Origin: Clitoria ternatea
Lineage: Eukaryota; Streptophyta; Magnoliopsida; Fabales; Fabaceae
Assembly: GCA_037962975.1 (NCBI GenBank)
Contig: CM075671.1
Span: 9,905,001-9,969,000 of the forward strand
Reading direction: 5' to 3'
DNA: 64,000 nt
Shown here: piece after piece, positions 37,190 through 51,100 of the stretch
How positions within the stretch are numbered: the first letter of the stretch is position 1
Layout of the letters: each line of letters begins with the position of its first letter
Notes under the pieces: generated by a model
Database searches by the model: none
Seen by the model: only the letters and a program-made list of their open reading frames with translations
Told to the model about the DNA's origin: nothing
Program-made: the position numbers and the translations under genes

Positions 37190-37430
37190 CACAAGTTTGG
37201 AAGTCTTATGAGTTTGAAAGAATTTTAGCTTATTATGATTTTTATAAATTATTTTTTAACTTATTTTATTAAATTTATTGATACGACTTATCAAATTGAG
37301 TTATTTTTAATTATAAAAAATAAATTATTTTTAACTTACCCCGATAAGTTTTACAATTAAATTTATAATATAAGCTCTAATTTAAAATTAACTTAATTAA
37401 ATTACATATTCAAGCACTTTGAGATCACTA
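37190..37430. repeat. Dispersed AT-rich repeat, related to 9590-9850
   Basis: Shared words include TTATTTTTAACTTA, AATTTATTGATA-like text and ACAATTAAATTTATAATATAA. Two diverged copies of one family; class unknown. Confidence 0.45.
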
Positions 37431-37828
37431 GTTTAAGAATTTTTAGGTTGAAGAATTTTATTTTTAATTTCATGTTAATATAGATTTTATTGAAACATTG
37501 GCAAGGCGAAAACATCTGATTGCAAGCAATAGGACATGCATGCAGGTTGCTTCATAATCTTATTGAGGTTTGTATTATTTGGATGTAAAAAGGTTGTGAA
37601 TTTTGTGCAATTTTTTTCTCCACTTATATATATCCAGTTTTTTTTTTAACCACAAGTATTATTATTTTTAGTTCATCTAATTGTTTCTATTAAATCATAA
37701 TAATGTAGCATCTTCGTTTTCTTTTACATTTCATTAGAAACATACAATCTATCGCAATCACCCTGGTGGGCATTTAAAATGAAGCCTTTGGGAAGTGGGT
37801 ATATGCCAATCATTCAAATTAGTTTTCT

Positions 37829-37850
37829 TATATATATATATATATATATA
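37829..37850. repeat. (TA)11 microsatellite
   Basis: Short TA run in AT-rich DNA. Confidence 0.9.
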
Positions 37851-37859
37851 GATTACTAA

Positions 37860-40800
37860 TTGAAATGACTAACAACTGAAAATTAGTCCAAATTAATTAG
37901 GATTATGCATGATTTAAAAATAGAAGGAATTTTATAATTTTTTTGTGATAAGAAAAAGAATTAAGTGAGAATTAATGATGATGATGATAGAGGAAGAATG
38001 TGTTATTAAATAGAAAGATGAGTAGGTAGAGTTGATAGGGATGAAAAAAGAAATGGAGGGTTGACCTAGCATGACGTTAAAATTTCATGATGAGTTCACG
38101 AGGTTATGGAATCAGACAGTAAAAGGTGGTCAGTTAGGGCACTCAATTTGGGAATTAGAAAAACAAAGGTCTCACCCCACACTGTTACAAATCCAAAATT
38201 GCTCAGTGTTTCAGAACTACACCCATGGTAACATTTCCTGGTCCCCTCCCCCCAACATAATACAGGTTTTTTCCTTTCAATTAAAAAATCTTCAATTCCA
38301 TGTAATGGATGATCAATAATCAAAAATCTAGGTAGGGGTAAGATGAAGAAACTAACTGTTAAAGATTTCTTCCTAATCCTGATATATCAAATAGGTTTAA
38401 AATTTTTGGCTAATTATCTCACTCATCAATTAAAACACTTATAAAATATTTAGTCATCATTAAATCATGGTGAATATCTGAGTTTCACCTCTAATCAGAT
38501 GATGAATGATTTATGTTTGTTTAATTTTTTCTGTATTATAGTATAGAATAATGAAAGTTTATGGTTGAAATTTAATTTTTGGTCCTCATAAATATAATGT
38601 TTGACCTACACATAGTGTTTGATCTCTAAACCGATGTAATGTCTAACAACAAAAAGAGAATGAGAGGAAATTCATTATAAAAGAGTATGTTTGTTAATAT
38701 TATTAAATAAGATTTTGAGCATTTTTAAGTTTTGCAAAGTGTTCTCTCTTTTAAAGGTGAAAGATTAATCTCTTGACCTTAATCGTTTAACCTCTTAAAC
38801 AAATAAGATTTTGAGCTTAAGGATAACATAATTAATTTATCAAATAAAAGAAGTTTTGTATAGATTTTAAAAATAGAAAAAAATCTGTAAAAGAGAAATT
38901 AGAGTAATTTATTCTATATGTTATATATATATATATATAATATTGTCTTGTAAAATTAACATGATTGAATATTAATATGAACATAGACATGGAGAGAAGA
39001 GTTAGAATTCTGATGAAAACACTTCTGGCAATCTTCTTTACTGTTGTTACAAAGGGATAAAAAAATAGTGTATATATAGAAAGAGAGACAGACATACAAA
39101 ATGATTTAAATAAGTTAAATATAGTTGTTATTACTGATATATTAAGTGGGTTAATCATAACTTTGGGGGTTTAAAGTAGAACAGTTTACCAAGAGTACCA
39201 TTTTTGTGATGTCTTTGTTAATAGTTGTGTTCAGAAATATTAGCACTTTATTAGTTACAATGTGAAAGGGTACATTTAATGAGAAACCCCATCTGAGATT
39301 GACCTCACACTGCATTGCAGGGCTGAATTATGAGACTGCAACGTAGAGTTATTACATAAGACGTGAGAATTAGGGCTTTGGGCTTTGCTTTTATGTGAAT
39401 TTGGAAGTTGCAGGCATAGGGACAAAAGCAACATTCAGTAAAGTAGGACTGGTGGGGAAGATCCCTTTGTAGCTAAGTTCATAGGGTTTTGTTTACGTTC
39501 TTTCTCTGTCAATCTGAATGGTAGGGAAACAAGTATATATGTAAGTTATGGAGATTTCCCACTGCTGCAATCTGTAATCTATATATGCCAACCCTTTTCA
39601 CTTTTCTTTTCCATTCACCAATTACATAACCGGTTAATTTCAAACCATTCAGATACCCCATGCCAATTTAATGTAAAGTAAGATTTTCAAAACTTCATTT
39701 CATATTGTTTTCTTTTGGAATCATCTTCTTATTACTTGAACCAAATCACAAGTATTTCGTTTTTATATGAGAAGTTAAGGGATTCGATCCTCCTTAATGA
39801 GAATGAAATGATATTTTATAACTATCGAATTAATTTATGCGTCCAACAGGCAACCATGGATACACCAAAAAAATAAAAAATAAAATAAAATTCTTACTTA
39901 AACCTAGGTTGAAATTACCAAAAGTCTCATGGTACAAGAATCATATTATTCTTTGTGTTTAAGGGTGATTAAACACTTAAAGTTGATTAAATTTTGATAG
40001 AATATTAAAAAATAACGAATCTAACTCATTCTAAAATTTACTTATAATTTAATATGCCCTTTCATAAGCTTTATTTATTTGTATAAACACTTGTCTAATA
40101 TTGTTAGCAAATATCAAATATCTTAATTGTTAGTAAAACTTAATATAAAATTCTCATTAGCAACTACACTTTTTTACTCAGATGTACTCTTAACAATATA
40201 TTGGATATTCAATTTACACTAACTTCAGTTTAAGTATAAATAAATTTTAATGGAATTATTTGTATCATTATATAAATAAATTATATTTTTCTAATATCAT
40301 TAAATGTTTATCTATTAAATATGTTAGTTATATATATATTTTTAAAACAACTTATTCTTTATACAATAAAAAATATTAAAAGTATTTTAAGAAATCACAC
40401 AAAACATTTGATAACATTAATGTAAATAACTATTATCAACTATTATTTTTAATATATGTGAAATTAGTTACTTTTATTAGGAATTAAAAAAAATGTATGG
40501 AAACAAATTTAACTTTAAGTGGACACAGATGAATATACATATCAACTTATACACAATGCCAAGTTTCTGATTTGTTATAAGTCTGTGTTCGAGATATATG
40601 GAAATAGAGTTTTGTAATTTATGCATAGAAGGTCGTATAATTTTTTAATTTTTAAAATGAAAATGCAAGATTCTTGTACCCAAAATGAAATGAAAAACAG
40701 TGTACTGTTGAAATGAGTGAAAATAAAAGTGTGTGAGTTATCAACAGGGGAAAAAAATCATAAAAGTATGTGAGTTGCCAACAGGGGAAAAAATCATAAA

Positions 40801-42560
40801 AGTATGTGAGTTACTACAAAAAGTGAATGTTTTTTGCATTGATCAGAAGAGAGGGTTGATGAATGGGGAGGAGAGGTTTAAAAGGTAGCAGAGGATGAGT
40901 AAATAAATTCAAAGGTGAAAAGTCAAAACTTTGAATAATTATGGCCTCTTCTGTCACCAGCCAACAGTCTAACAGTGGTGTGGGTATATGATATGAATAC
41001 CCACTTTTTAATAAAGGAGAACCACATTATTATCTTTTGGCTATTTGATTTTCATATTATTATTATTATGTGTTACCATGAACATTAAGTTACACTATGT
41101 TGTTGGCTATTATGGACACTGAAACCCACATTTGAGCATGCCTACCATGAGTTTGTCTCACGAAATAATGTTGGGTTTGGTTTGTTCTTAAAAATTAATG
41201 GAAACAAAAATCTTTCTGCACTTTGTATTAATATTCACATAAAAAACAATTCAAACATATTTTATATTCCATATACAGTACTTAGTAAGACTATTTTAAT
41301 TTTAAGTGATTTTAATTTAAGTCACTAGATATAAAAATAGTTCTAAATTCTGAAAGAAAAATTTTACAGTTGAGTTAAATTATAGTCAAATACCCCAAGT
41401 TGTCCACATTTACTTTTCAAGAAAATTTACACACACTTGCACAAACGTACACAGTTACTGGTTAGTTTTATTCTAGTAGAATAATCTCAGAAGTGAGCAA
41501 TATATACAAATATCCAAGAATAAGATGGTTTTATCATATATATGGAAATAGATACTATTTAAAATGCGGCAGACATATCCTTCCATCATTCATTTTGTTT
41601 GTCTCTGAAACCTATATTCTCATATTTGATAATTTACCATCAACTCTGCACAGAGTAAATAGAAGATAAAACCTATTCACCTTTTCCACAACTATGCATG
41701 AATCAAAAAGAAACTATAGAATTATAATAAAAATCAACAATATAATTGCAGTAATCAAGTTTTAACTATAACTCCTTGTTATTTTAGCTTAACCTCTAAC
41801 CTTCAATTTAAATCTTAAAACAAATATAATATATCACTAAATCTTGATAAAAAAAATTTATTATTGATTTTTATTTTATCAGTTTCGAACACTTGGAACG
41901 TAGATTAAACAAAAAGAGTAAAATTTACCCAGAGTCATAAAGGGAATTATGGCGTATGTTTTGAACCATAAGACAACATGATGAATAGAGTATATATAAG
42001 AGTTATAGCTTGGTAACCGTTTGGTTTCACTTGAGGAAACGGAGTTGGGGAAATAGAAAAATTTAAGGGTTGATATTGATCCTTCACGTTGTTTGAGTCA
42101 GTCAAAACTCTATTTGACCGTAGAATTTATTTTTAGGTTGGTCAAACCTTTGACCAACCCAACTTAATAAACAAACATACCCGAAGTATGGTACAAGGGA
42201 TAGTGAACATGGTGGTACAAAATTAATGAGCCGAAGAAACAATATATTGATGGTTAATATATTGCAGTTTAGTAGTAGGAAGAGAATGTCAGCATAAGCT
42301 GACATGACAATTTAAGAGGGGGGCAGGAATAGTGGGTTCATTTTTTTTGAATCCCAAGAAAACAAACTCTCATTATCCTTCCTGTCTCACCCTTGCTAGA
42401 AAGTGACACATCAACCCTAATTTTACGTGCAGGTAATCATCATTTTTATTCACTGCATCTGTGTTTTATGTCCTTTATTGCATTTGCATTTTCACTCTCT
42501 CATTTTATTTCTTTTTCATTTCTTATGGACCATTACCATACTGTATATCCTCATCACTTC
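37860..42560. other. Intergenic DNA, no gene seen
   Basis: No coding sequence supported. Regions near 38070-38320 and 39200-39600 have more balanced composition, and CTATATATGCC at about 39578 followed by a CT-rich stretch looks promoter-like, but no open frame follows. A short TA run lies at 38922-38939. Confidence 0.4.
40730..40815. repeat. 36-37-bp tandem repeat, about 2.4 copies
   Basis: GTGAGTT.CCAACAGGGGAAAA then ATCATAAAAGTAT starts at 40733, 40770 and 40806. Confidence 0.85.
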
Positions 42561-42570
42561 ACTTTCTCCA

Positions 42571-43005
42571 TTATATATACCCCCTTCCCTTCCACATTCC
42601 ATGCTGAGTTTCCCTTCTTCTCTCTTTGATGACCTCAGTGCCCTCTGTTATGGCCACTGAATGTGGCGATGAAGGTTATAAAATTCAAAAGCATGTAGAA
42701 GTGTGGTAGATGTTGTGGCGGTATCTCTCCTGAGCTTATTCTTCTTATGTTTCTATTTTGTTTTTTTCAACTTTATGAATAATGTTCAAGTTTTCTTGAC
42801 CTTGCAAGTCCAGCAAATTAATAACTTGGGTCAAGATCACTTGTAATTAGTTTACAAGAACATGATATGTAATAATGTTGTTAGAGTTTTGTTAGAATTA
42901 TATATTCTATGCTATCCCTCCCTCTTTGAGCTTCATATGTAGTTTGTAACGATTTACAGTGAATATGTATGGATATTTTAAATTTTGAATAAAAGCAATG
43001 GTCTG
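42571..43005 (+). other. Candidate short transcription unit of unknown function
   Basis: A TATA-like TTATATATA (about 42571) is followed after 30 bases by a CT-rich stretch, an ATG at 42601 and a 19-codon frame ending in TGA. An AATAAA signal sits near 42987. The sequence at 42652-42667 can form a small stem (GCCAC, loop, GTGGC). The signals are spaced like a 400-base transcript, but each is individually common. No known small-peptide or microRNA family was recognised. Confidence 0.2.
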
Positions 43006-43019
43006 CAATGGTTTTTGTC

Positions 43020-45111
43020 TTATATAGCATTGACAGAGTTTCCCTGATTGTTTACCTCGCCATGTTTTTCGTCAACTCTGATTGAAATGTGATGTACGTT
43101 AAGATAGGGGTGGATTTATCATCCATCATGCATAGTGGAACTAGCAAGCCGATTTTTTTTTCTGGGTGATAGTGTATAACTTCATCAGAAAAAAGAAGAT
43201 TGAAGGGGAAGAGTTAAAAAAAAGAGAGGAAAGACTCGAGTTATGTTCATAAAAGAAAATGAAAAGGAGAAGTGAGAAGAGTTATTTTGTGTAAACCAAA
43301 AAGGGTGTAATTAACTTACAGGACCAACTGAACTAATTTTACACATGTGTTAGTGTAGATTAAAGTTTAGGGGATCACTGACTGTGAGCCAAAAAGTTTT
43401 AAGTGATCAAATTTGTTCGGAGTTTGGACTTTCGCGACCAAATGCTCTTTTCCTTTTTTAATCAGTCTGTTAAGTTTTCAACAAGGAATAATGGAAAAAG
43501 CTTCCTACATGTGGTGGCTATTTGTATTTTAGTTTTATAATAAATGCTGTTATTTTTAAAATTAATTAGTGCCAACCGAACCCCTTGGAAGCAATAAACG
43601 ATAGTAATATCAACTGATTATCTAAAGCCAACTAGTTCGAAAAAAAATTTTCTGGACGATACACGTAGAGTTAGACTAGCCAACTCCACATGACTGCACA
43701 AAATAAACACAATTTGTAATGCATGCAAGAGTACTTTATAATTACTTAATTAACAATATTTTTTGTAAAACTTAAATTAAATTAAACGTATATCCTCTCT
43801 TAAAAAGATCATTATCATTTGAGGTCTGCTTGGTTTGAACCACAAAACGAATTAGAAACGGAAATTTAATTTATAAATTTCTATTCAACATTTGAGCACA
43901 ATTTTAAAAATCATGACTACCAACACTCAATTCCTGTTTTCTAATGATAAAAATCTAAGGCAATTTTTAATAAAAAAAAAAATTAGACTTACACATGCTT
44001 AAACATATCCCAAGACGCAAAATTAATATTAAGGGTTACTTTTAAATATGGAACGGATATTGATTTATATGCTGTGGAAAGATTTGGAATGGTGCTGACA
44101 GGGAATTTTAGAGGACAAAGTCCAAGTGAAAACAAGTGAGGGTTTTCAGCGTCACCCTTACTTTAGGCATCATATACTACTTGATAAGTGAACATCAAAG
44201 GATGGATCCCTTCGTGTAACAAATGGTAGAGATAAATGCATGCCCATACTCCTGTATTCAATTTCATATTTATCTCCTACAAAAGATTCTTGCCTTTATA
44301 CAAAAAATACATCACCTAACCGTATATGACAAATTAACATATAAATATGACAAAAAAATTAATATAGGGTCATAATATGATAATTGAAACCATGTGACGT
44401 AAAATATGTATAGTGTGCGAGTAACCGTTGCCTTCATTTCTCTCATACTGACGTGATAGCAAACAAGGAGCAATAACATACCGTGCTTAACAAATCAAAT
44501 TTTACAGACAATAAGTTCCAGAAAAAAAATCCTCAATAAATAATCAAATCCAATCACACCCCTCCAGAATCCCGAGTTAGAAATGACAACCAAGGACCAG
44601 GAAAAAAATAAACAGAAAAATACGCTTGACACAACAACCCGTGCTTCCTTTGAAATGAGAATTGGATGCGTATCCTCATACAATTAACTAATTAAGTGTT
44701 CTCGATGGGATCTCAACTTTAATGTGATATCCAATTAAGGACTTCAACTTCAAAGGATTTTAATTGGTTTCGATAGTCAATTAAGGACCTCATTATTTAC
44801 AAAAATTGAATAATTAAGTCATATACACCATATTTCCCCCTCATATTATAGCCACATGCCAGATCAGATATTGCTGTCTTCTGAACATTCTTTTATTAAA
44901 AATAAATCTGAGGTCCTTAAATGGTAAAATTTCGAGTTCAGTCCCTTAATTGGTTTACCAATAGAAGGTTAAAATCCTCAACTAATATTTCATTGAGATC
45001 CCTAAAACCTACCATATACACATGAATACTATGTACAAGTAATAAATGGTACAGTCGCAGCATGGGAAAAGACAATACCAATTCAACATTCTATTCATTT
45101 TTTCTTCATGT
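43020..45111. other. Intergenic DNA downstream of COP1, no gene seen
   Basis: The part next to 45111 should contain the COP1 3' UTR. No poly(A) signal could be fixed. The rest shows only short frames. Confidence 0.4.
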
Positions 45112-48100
45112 TTAGGCTGCAAGCACCAGCACTTTGATGGTGCCTTGACTATTTGCGGTTAGTATGGTAGGGCGATCACTCTTCCAGCATACAGCGCTGA
45201 TGAAGTAAGATCCTGCCTCATCCTCAGCCTCATCCATATCAGGGGAACCAAATCTATGCCAAGTCAAAGGCTTGGAGATGTCCTACAAGTTATTTTAAAT
45301 CTTTTAGTTATGTTCAAGGAATATCTGGGGGAAATAATCCACGTAATTAAACACCGCAAACCTTATGGTATACAAATACTTCATTTGTTTCACTGCCACA
45401 TGCAATATATTCACTGCTTACTGTAAGGCCAACAAAGTTTTTCTCATTTGCGTGGCCTCTGAACGTACGAACCTGTACACATATGAATGAAAGTGAAAAG
45501 AAAATACATAATACATTTTATTTCAAAAAGTAAATAAAAAATTCAATGTAAATGTTAGCTTAAGTCTATTTTACACAATTCAAAACCAATTCAAAATGTT
45601 TCGAAGACCAATTTTGATAAGTTTCAGCCAACAATTGAATTCAAAAGGAAATGATACCCAAAAACATGCTTATTTGATATTGGTGGTGATGAGAAATTAG
45701 AGAATTGGTACCATAAAGATTTCAGTACAAAACAATATGTAGGCACATAACTTCAAGCAGGCAGATTGGTTGTAGTTGAATTGGAATAAAAAATGCCAAC
45801 AGGGGGTCCACAAATTAAATAGAATGCGGGATAAATTTGACAAAAATCAACAAAAATTAAGAAAGAATATTTTGCTTAGATTACTCACTGGTAAGTTTTC
45901 CTTCACATCCCATAATCGGAGTGTACTATCTGTTGATGCGGATGCAAGTTCATCATTAGACAAAAATTTCACATATGATACAGCCTTTCTATGCCCATTG
46001 AAAACATGGACTGGACGGCTAATGTTTCTCAAATCATAATAATGGATGTGATGGTCTGCAGATCCAACCTGAAAATATATGAAGGTTGTACTGCATAAGA
46101 CATCAAACCTAAAACAGATAAGGAAGATAAGACTAGTCAGCTATGAAAGAAAAGGAGTAAGGACGAGTGTATCTTCGTAATTTGAGAATTGCAGATAATC
46201 ACTGTTGACATATTGGTTTGCAAACAGCTAGTAGTCTAATGTTTCCAATTTTCTAAAAGTGCAATCTTGACATACACTATACAGAATGCATATACACTTA
46301 TACAGGCAGAAAGGAAATCCAACCACAGGGACAGGGATATCCAAGACCATTCATATTAACTATTGAGAACAATCAACACGAACTATTAGAAACAAAACAA
46401 AATCTTTCCTTAGGAAATATTACAATCCGGTTGTTGAAAAAGAGGAAAGCGAGAGAACAAGTTATAAATTCTGTGTGTTTAGAGCACAACAAAGATATTG
46501 AACTTATAGGAGTCTGTACATAATTACAAAATATACAATTACCCTAATCAAGGCTAATTACATAAGAATAAAATCAATCTAATTTAATTAATTACAGAAT
46601 AATTCTAACACTCTCCCCATGCACCAAACTTGTTATATATTAGTCAATCTAAGAGCCCCTTAGTGATTTAGAGAATATATTCGCTAATTGGTCATTGGAG
46701 CTAACAAAACTACTGGATATTTCACCAAACATGACTTTTTCTCTGACAAGATTTTAATGTGTTTTATCCTCTCATGGACTATTAGATTTGAGTCAATATG
46801 CAGGGCGGGGTGATTATCACACATGGGTAACATCTGTGCAATCTCTCCAAACCTGAGTTCTTGAAGCAGCTGTTTGAGCCATATGAGTTTCTAACTAGCT
46901 ATAGCCATAGCGCGGTACTCTAACTCCACACTAGACCTGACTATAATACTCTATTTCTTACTTTTCCAAGAGACAAGATTACCTTTGATAAATATATGAT
47001 AACCTAAAGTAAATCTTCTATTAATGGGAAAACCTGCACAATCAACGTCTAAATATCCCACAACTCGAGTATACCCTTTGTTTTTATACAACAAACCCTT
47101 TCCTAGACCCAAAAAATTGAACGGTTTTAAAGAAAAAGACACCAGCAAAGATGAAATATCTATGAAGAGTTGAGTGTAACACTTGTACCCTTTTTGAGAT
47201 CGTGGGTACCTGACAAAACCACACTTATGAGACCGAGTAAAGAGTTTGTCAATGTCGGGACCAAGGGCATGGGCAAAACATGTAGAACCAAAGACCCGAA
47301 GAGGTAAAGGGTGAAGAGAGTAATGGGGATATAAAACTTGATAAGGGATTTAACCTTTTAGAACTGAGAAAGGCATACGATTGATAAGATAACATGCAAT
47401 AAGTATGGCGTCACCCTAGAACAGACGGGGAACATGAGAATAGGGAAGAAGGGTCTGCATTATCAATTTGCAAAGTACAAATAGGAACACCAAATTGATT
47501 TTTTATTTTATGAAAAAAAAATAGAAAATAATTCTAAACGATCTTTCATAAGATATTACCAAGAACAACGGGAAAAATCATCTATAAAAATAACAAAATA
47601 CCTTGACCTTAATGTAAAGGAAATATGACTCGGTCCCCAAACATCTGAATAAACTAAAGCAACATAGGACGAAGCTCGACTAGCAGTGCAACTAGAAAAA
47701 GAGATATGGATATGCTTACCTAATTGAAACAACTCACAAGATAAAGACTCCAACTTAGAAAGACTAAGAACGAACAACTTAAATGTATCAAGACTGTCCT
47801 AACTGAACATGAACTAAGAGTGGGGATGTTAACGCCGATCCAATAAGAGAGGGCTTGTTGAGTTGATAGAGTCCGTGAGACTCACATCCAAAACCAAACG
47901 TCCGTCCCGTGCTCCGGTCCTGCAAAGAAACAAAATCTTAAGCAAAAGAAATTACACAATCAAGAGATCGTGTAAGCTGACTGATGGACAATAGCACCAG
48001 GGACATACAGGACATTATGAACAGAAAGATAAAGAAGAGGATAGACAATACCAAGGCCTTGAAACTGTGTTTGAAGGTACGTAAACCCTAAACCCTAAAC

Positions 48101-51100
48101 CCTAAACCCTAAACCATTTGCAAGAGTGACAGAAGGTAAGTAACCAAAAGTAGAAAGAGAAAAGAGGGATTTATTACCAGTGGTATAATAGATGGCCCTA
48201 GAATCAAGGACCCAAGGGCCCAAAGAGTGAGAAATATGAGTGAAGGAATTACCAATATGTGCAATAGTAGCACTGGACCCTAAAACTTAACGGTCTTCGT
48301 ACCATCTCAGGAAGTCATCATAGGAAGGCGATAGAGTCAAATCCAAAGGCAATGACGATGCAGAAGCCAGAAAGTAGTACCTACCATCCACTTGCTTGGA
48401 AGAGAGCGGTATATCGTTGGTAAAAGTCTAAATACCAAGCTCCTGAGAGTCATGGGTAGTCATGGGTCAGTGAAAGGAAAGAGAAAATACCCATTGGCAA
48501 CATGAAAAGGGGAAAAACTGAGACGAGAAAGTGCCCAAATACCAAACCAAGGACAGATCCGGATAAAGGGGCTCAAGCCGAGCAAAACCCAAGAAGTGGC
48601 GTCTAGAATAGTTACCGGATGTGTGCCACATGCAGCCGGAAGAGGTGGCGCATTGGGAAAAACGCACCAGAAAGAGAAGTGCATGGCAGCACCGATGGGG
48701 GCAGGCTGGTAGGGATCGGCCAATCTGGGGGAGACGCAACCAACGGTGTAGTCGCCGGTTAGAAAAGACCAACGGCGGCAGGTAGCAGAAAACAGGCCAG
48801 AGAAAAACCGACCGGCAAGAACTAGGGTCACGAGAAAATTGATTTACGCAGTCAGTAGTGGTCCCACCAGAGTCACGGAAAAGAATGACTCTTGTTAGGC
48901 TCTAGATACCATATTGAAAGAGAGAAAAGCGAGAGAACATGTTATGAATTCCGTGTTTAGAGCACAGTAGAGCTATTGAATTTATAGGAGTTTGTACATA
49001 ATTACAGAACATACAATTACCCTAATCAAGGCTAATTACATAAGAATAAAATCAATCTAACTAACTACAGAATAATTCTAACACATGTAATATGAAGTAT
49101 ATTACTTTAAAATGTCAAGGAAAGTCAAAAGTTGGCAGCTAAATGATAAATTACAAGATAATACACGGATGGGATTAAACATAATGATTTAGATAATTTC
49201 TTTCCAAGAATGAAGGTACATACTGCAATATAATTGCCTGATCCAGGATTATACTTGACGCAACATATATTTGCTTTCATGTCTATGTTTAGGACACTAG
49301 CCTCCTGATTTGTGCACCAAATTTTGACCTGCTCAAGGAAAAGACAGATATTATCCATAGTTTAATCGCCGTCTTCAACTATAAAACTGATAATAAATAA
49401 AACAAAATTAGCATAGTTTACTATTTGATTACATATCTACCATGCCATTTCATGCTGCAAGAAATGCTACATTGTCTTTAATTCTTTATCACATATATGA
49501 GTTAATAAAAGAATTGATCAATACTGACAAATGAGAACAAAGATGCTACACTCACAAGAAATGACAAGACAGAAAATGAACAAAGCAGTGCGGAGAATGT
49601 TAAGGGCAAGGGCATTTGCTTAAATAGGAAACGGTATAAGAAGGATTCTTTCAGATTTTAAGATTTAGGAAACCAAGCAATTGGCTCATAGTCCTCCATT
49701 GATCAATCAAGTCTTAAGTGAGCATGAGCAGGACTGAATTTTCCAATGATGTAGTTTGCCTTCTTTTCTTTTTTAATCTATTTAGGGTTTTGATTTGAGA
49801 TTATTCTGTTATTTTATTCATACTAGTCAATCCCAAATAGCAGCGCGGAGCGGCCGCCCTTAAAACTGGGATAGCGGGATAGCGGAAAGCGGGATGACCA
49901 CTGTTTTGAATAAACCTATACAAATATTTCCTATACTTTCTACACATATATATGCAAAAAAAATCACACAAAAATTAAATTTAAAGGCATACAATCATAT
50001 TCAAATCATAATAATATTCTTGACAAACATAAAACATCACAATCACATAACATAACATGGCATAAACAGCCCTTAAACACCCTTCAACAGCCCTTCAACA
50101 GCCCCTTCAAGGCCTCAACAGCTCTTCAACAACAGCCCTTCAACAAGAGTTGATGGATAAAAAAGAAAACAGAGAAGAAATGAAGAAGAAATGAAGCAGC
50201 AGCACGCCGGAGAAGACAATAGCCTCGCCGGAGAAGAAAGAAGCTTCGTCGGAAATCGGTGGGCTTTGACGGAAATCAGTGGGGGACGCTGGAAATCGGT
50301 GGGGGACGCCGGAAATGGGGTGGGGGTCGCCGGAAAGTCAGTGGGTCTCGCCAGATCTAGCTTGGTGCAGTGGGATAGCAACTCAAAATGAAGAAATGTG
50401 AAAGGGGTGGCTGCTGTGTTTGATGGAGAAAGCATAAAAGGGTAAAAATACCCTTTAAAAAACAGGTTCCAGAGGGGCTAAACAGCGATGCTGGAATAGC
50501 GGGCATTTCACGCCGCGACGCACCTCCGCGAATCGCGGCGCTATTTCCGCGAAATAATTCTTCCCGCTATGGTCCACCGCGTTGCGTCCTGGAGCCGCTC
50601 CGCCGCTATTGACTAGTATGATTTTATTGTTTGGGCTTTCTATTAGGATCCATTATCAGTTCGGAGTTTTAATTTGCCTATTTACAGGCTACCTCGATAA
50701 ATAGTTTGCAGTTTATATATGATTAATATCACAGAATCTTAATTTCTAATAATTGAGTAGGGGAGCACCTGCCTAGAGAACTCTAGGCTTATTCAAGGAG
50801 TACCTTTACAATTTCTGCCTCAATTGGTGTTTCCAAACAAGAGTGCAAGGGGGTGGGGGGGGATTTCCTATATGGAGATTTCTTTGAAACTGTAACATGA
50901 TATTATACAAGATTTATATTTATTAATTAGCAAGAGTAGATCTGCTTTTAAAGGTGGGCCAGGTGGCCCAATCTAACCAATGCAATTATCTCAGAAAGCC
51001 TAGCATTGAAGTATTATATGTAGAATTCTCTTCAGTACAACTTGCTTCCTCAGAATTTGTTGCTCAAACACTAACAATCATGACTTGAGCTGTTATGCAA

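Noticed and set aside
42640..42760. Possible microRNA or phosphate-starvation target-mimic RNA
   Set aside because: No known mature microRNA or mimic motif matched from memory and the only visible stem is five base pairs.
48460..48831. 123-codon minus-strand frame in COP1 intron 10
   Set aside because: It lies between the primer-binding site and the integrase remains of the copia relic. It may overlap the old leader or gag, but no gag motif is seen.
49819..50620. Captured host gene inside the TIR element
   Set aside because: The GC-rich interior is made of short repeats and the open frames show no domain, so capture cannot be claimed.
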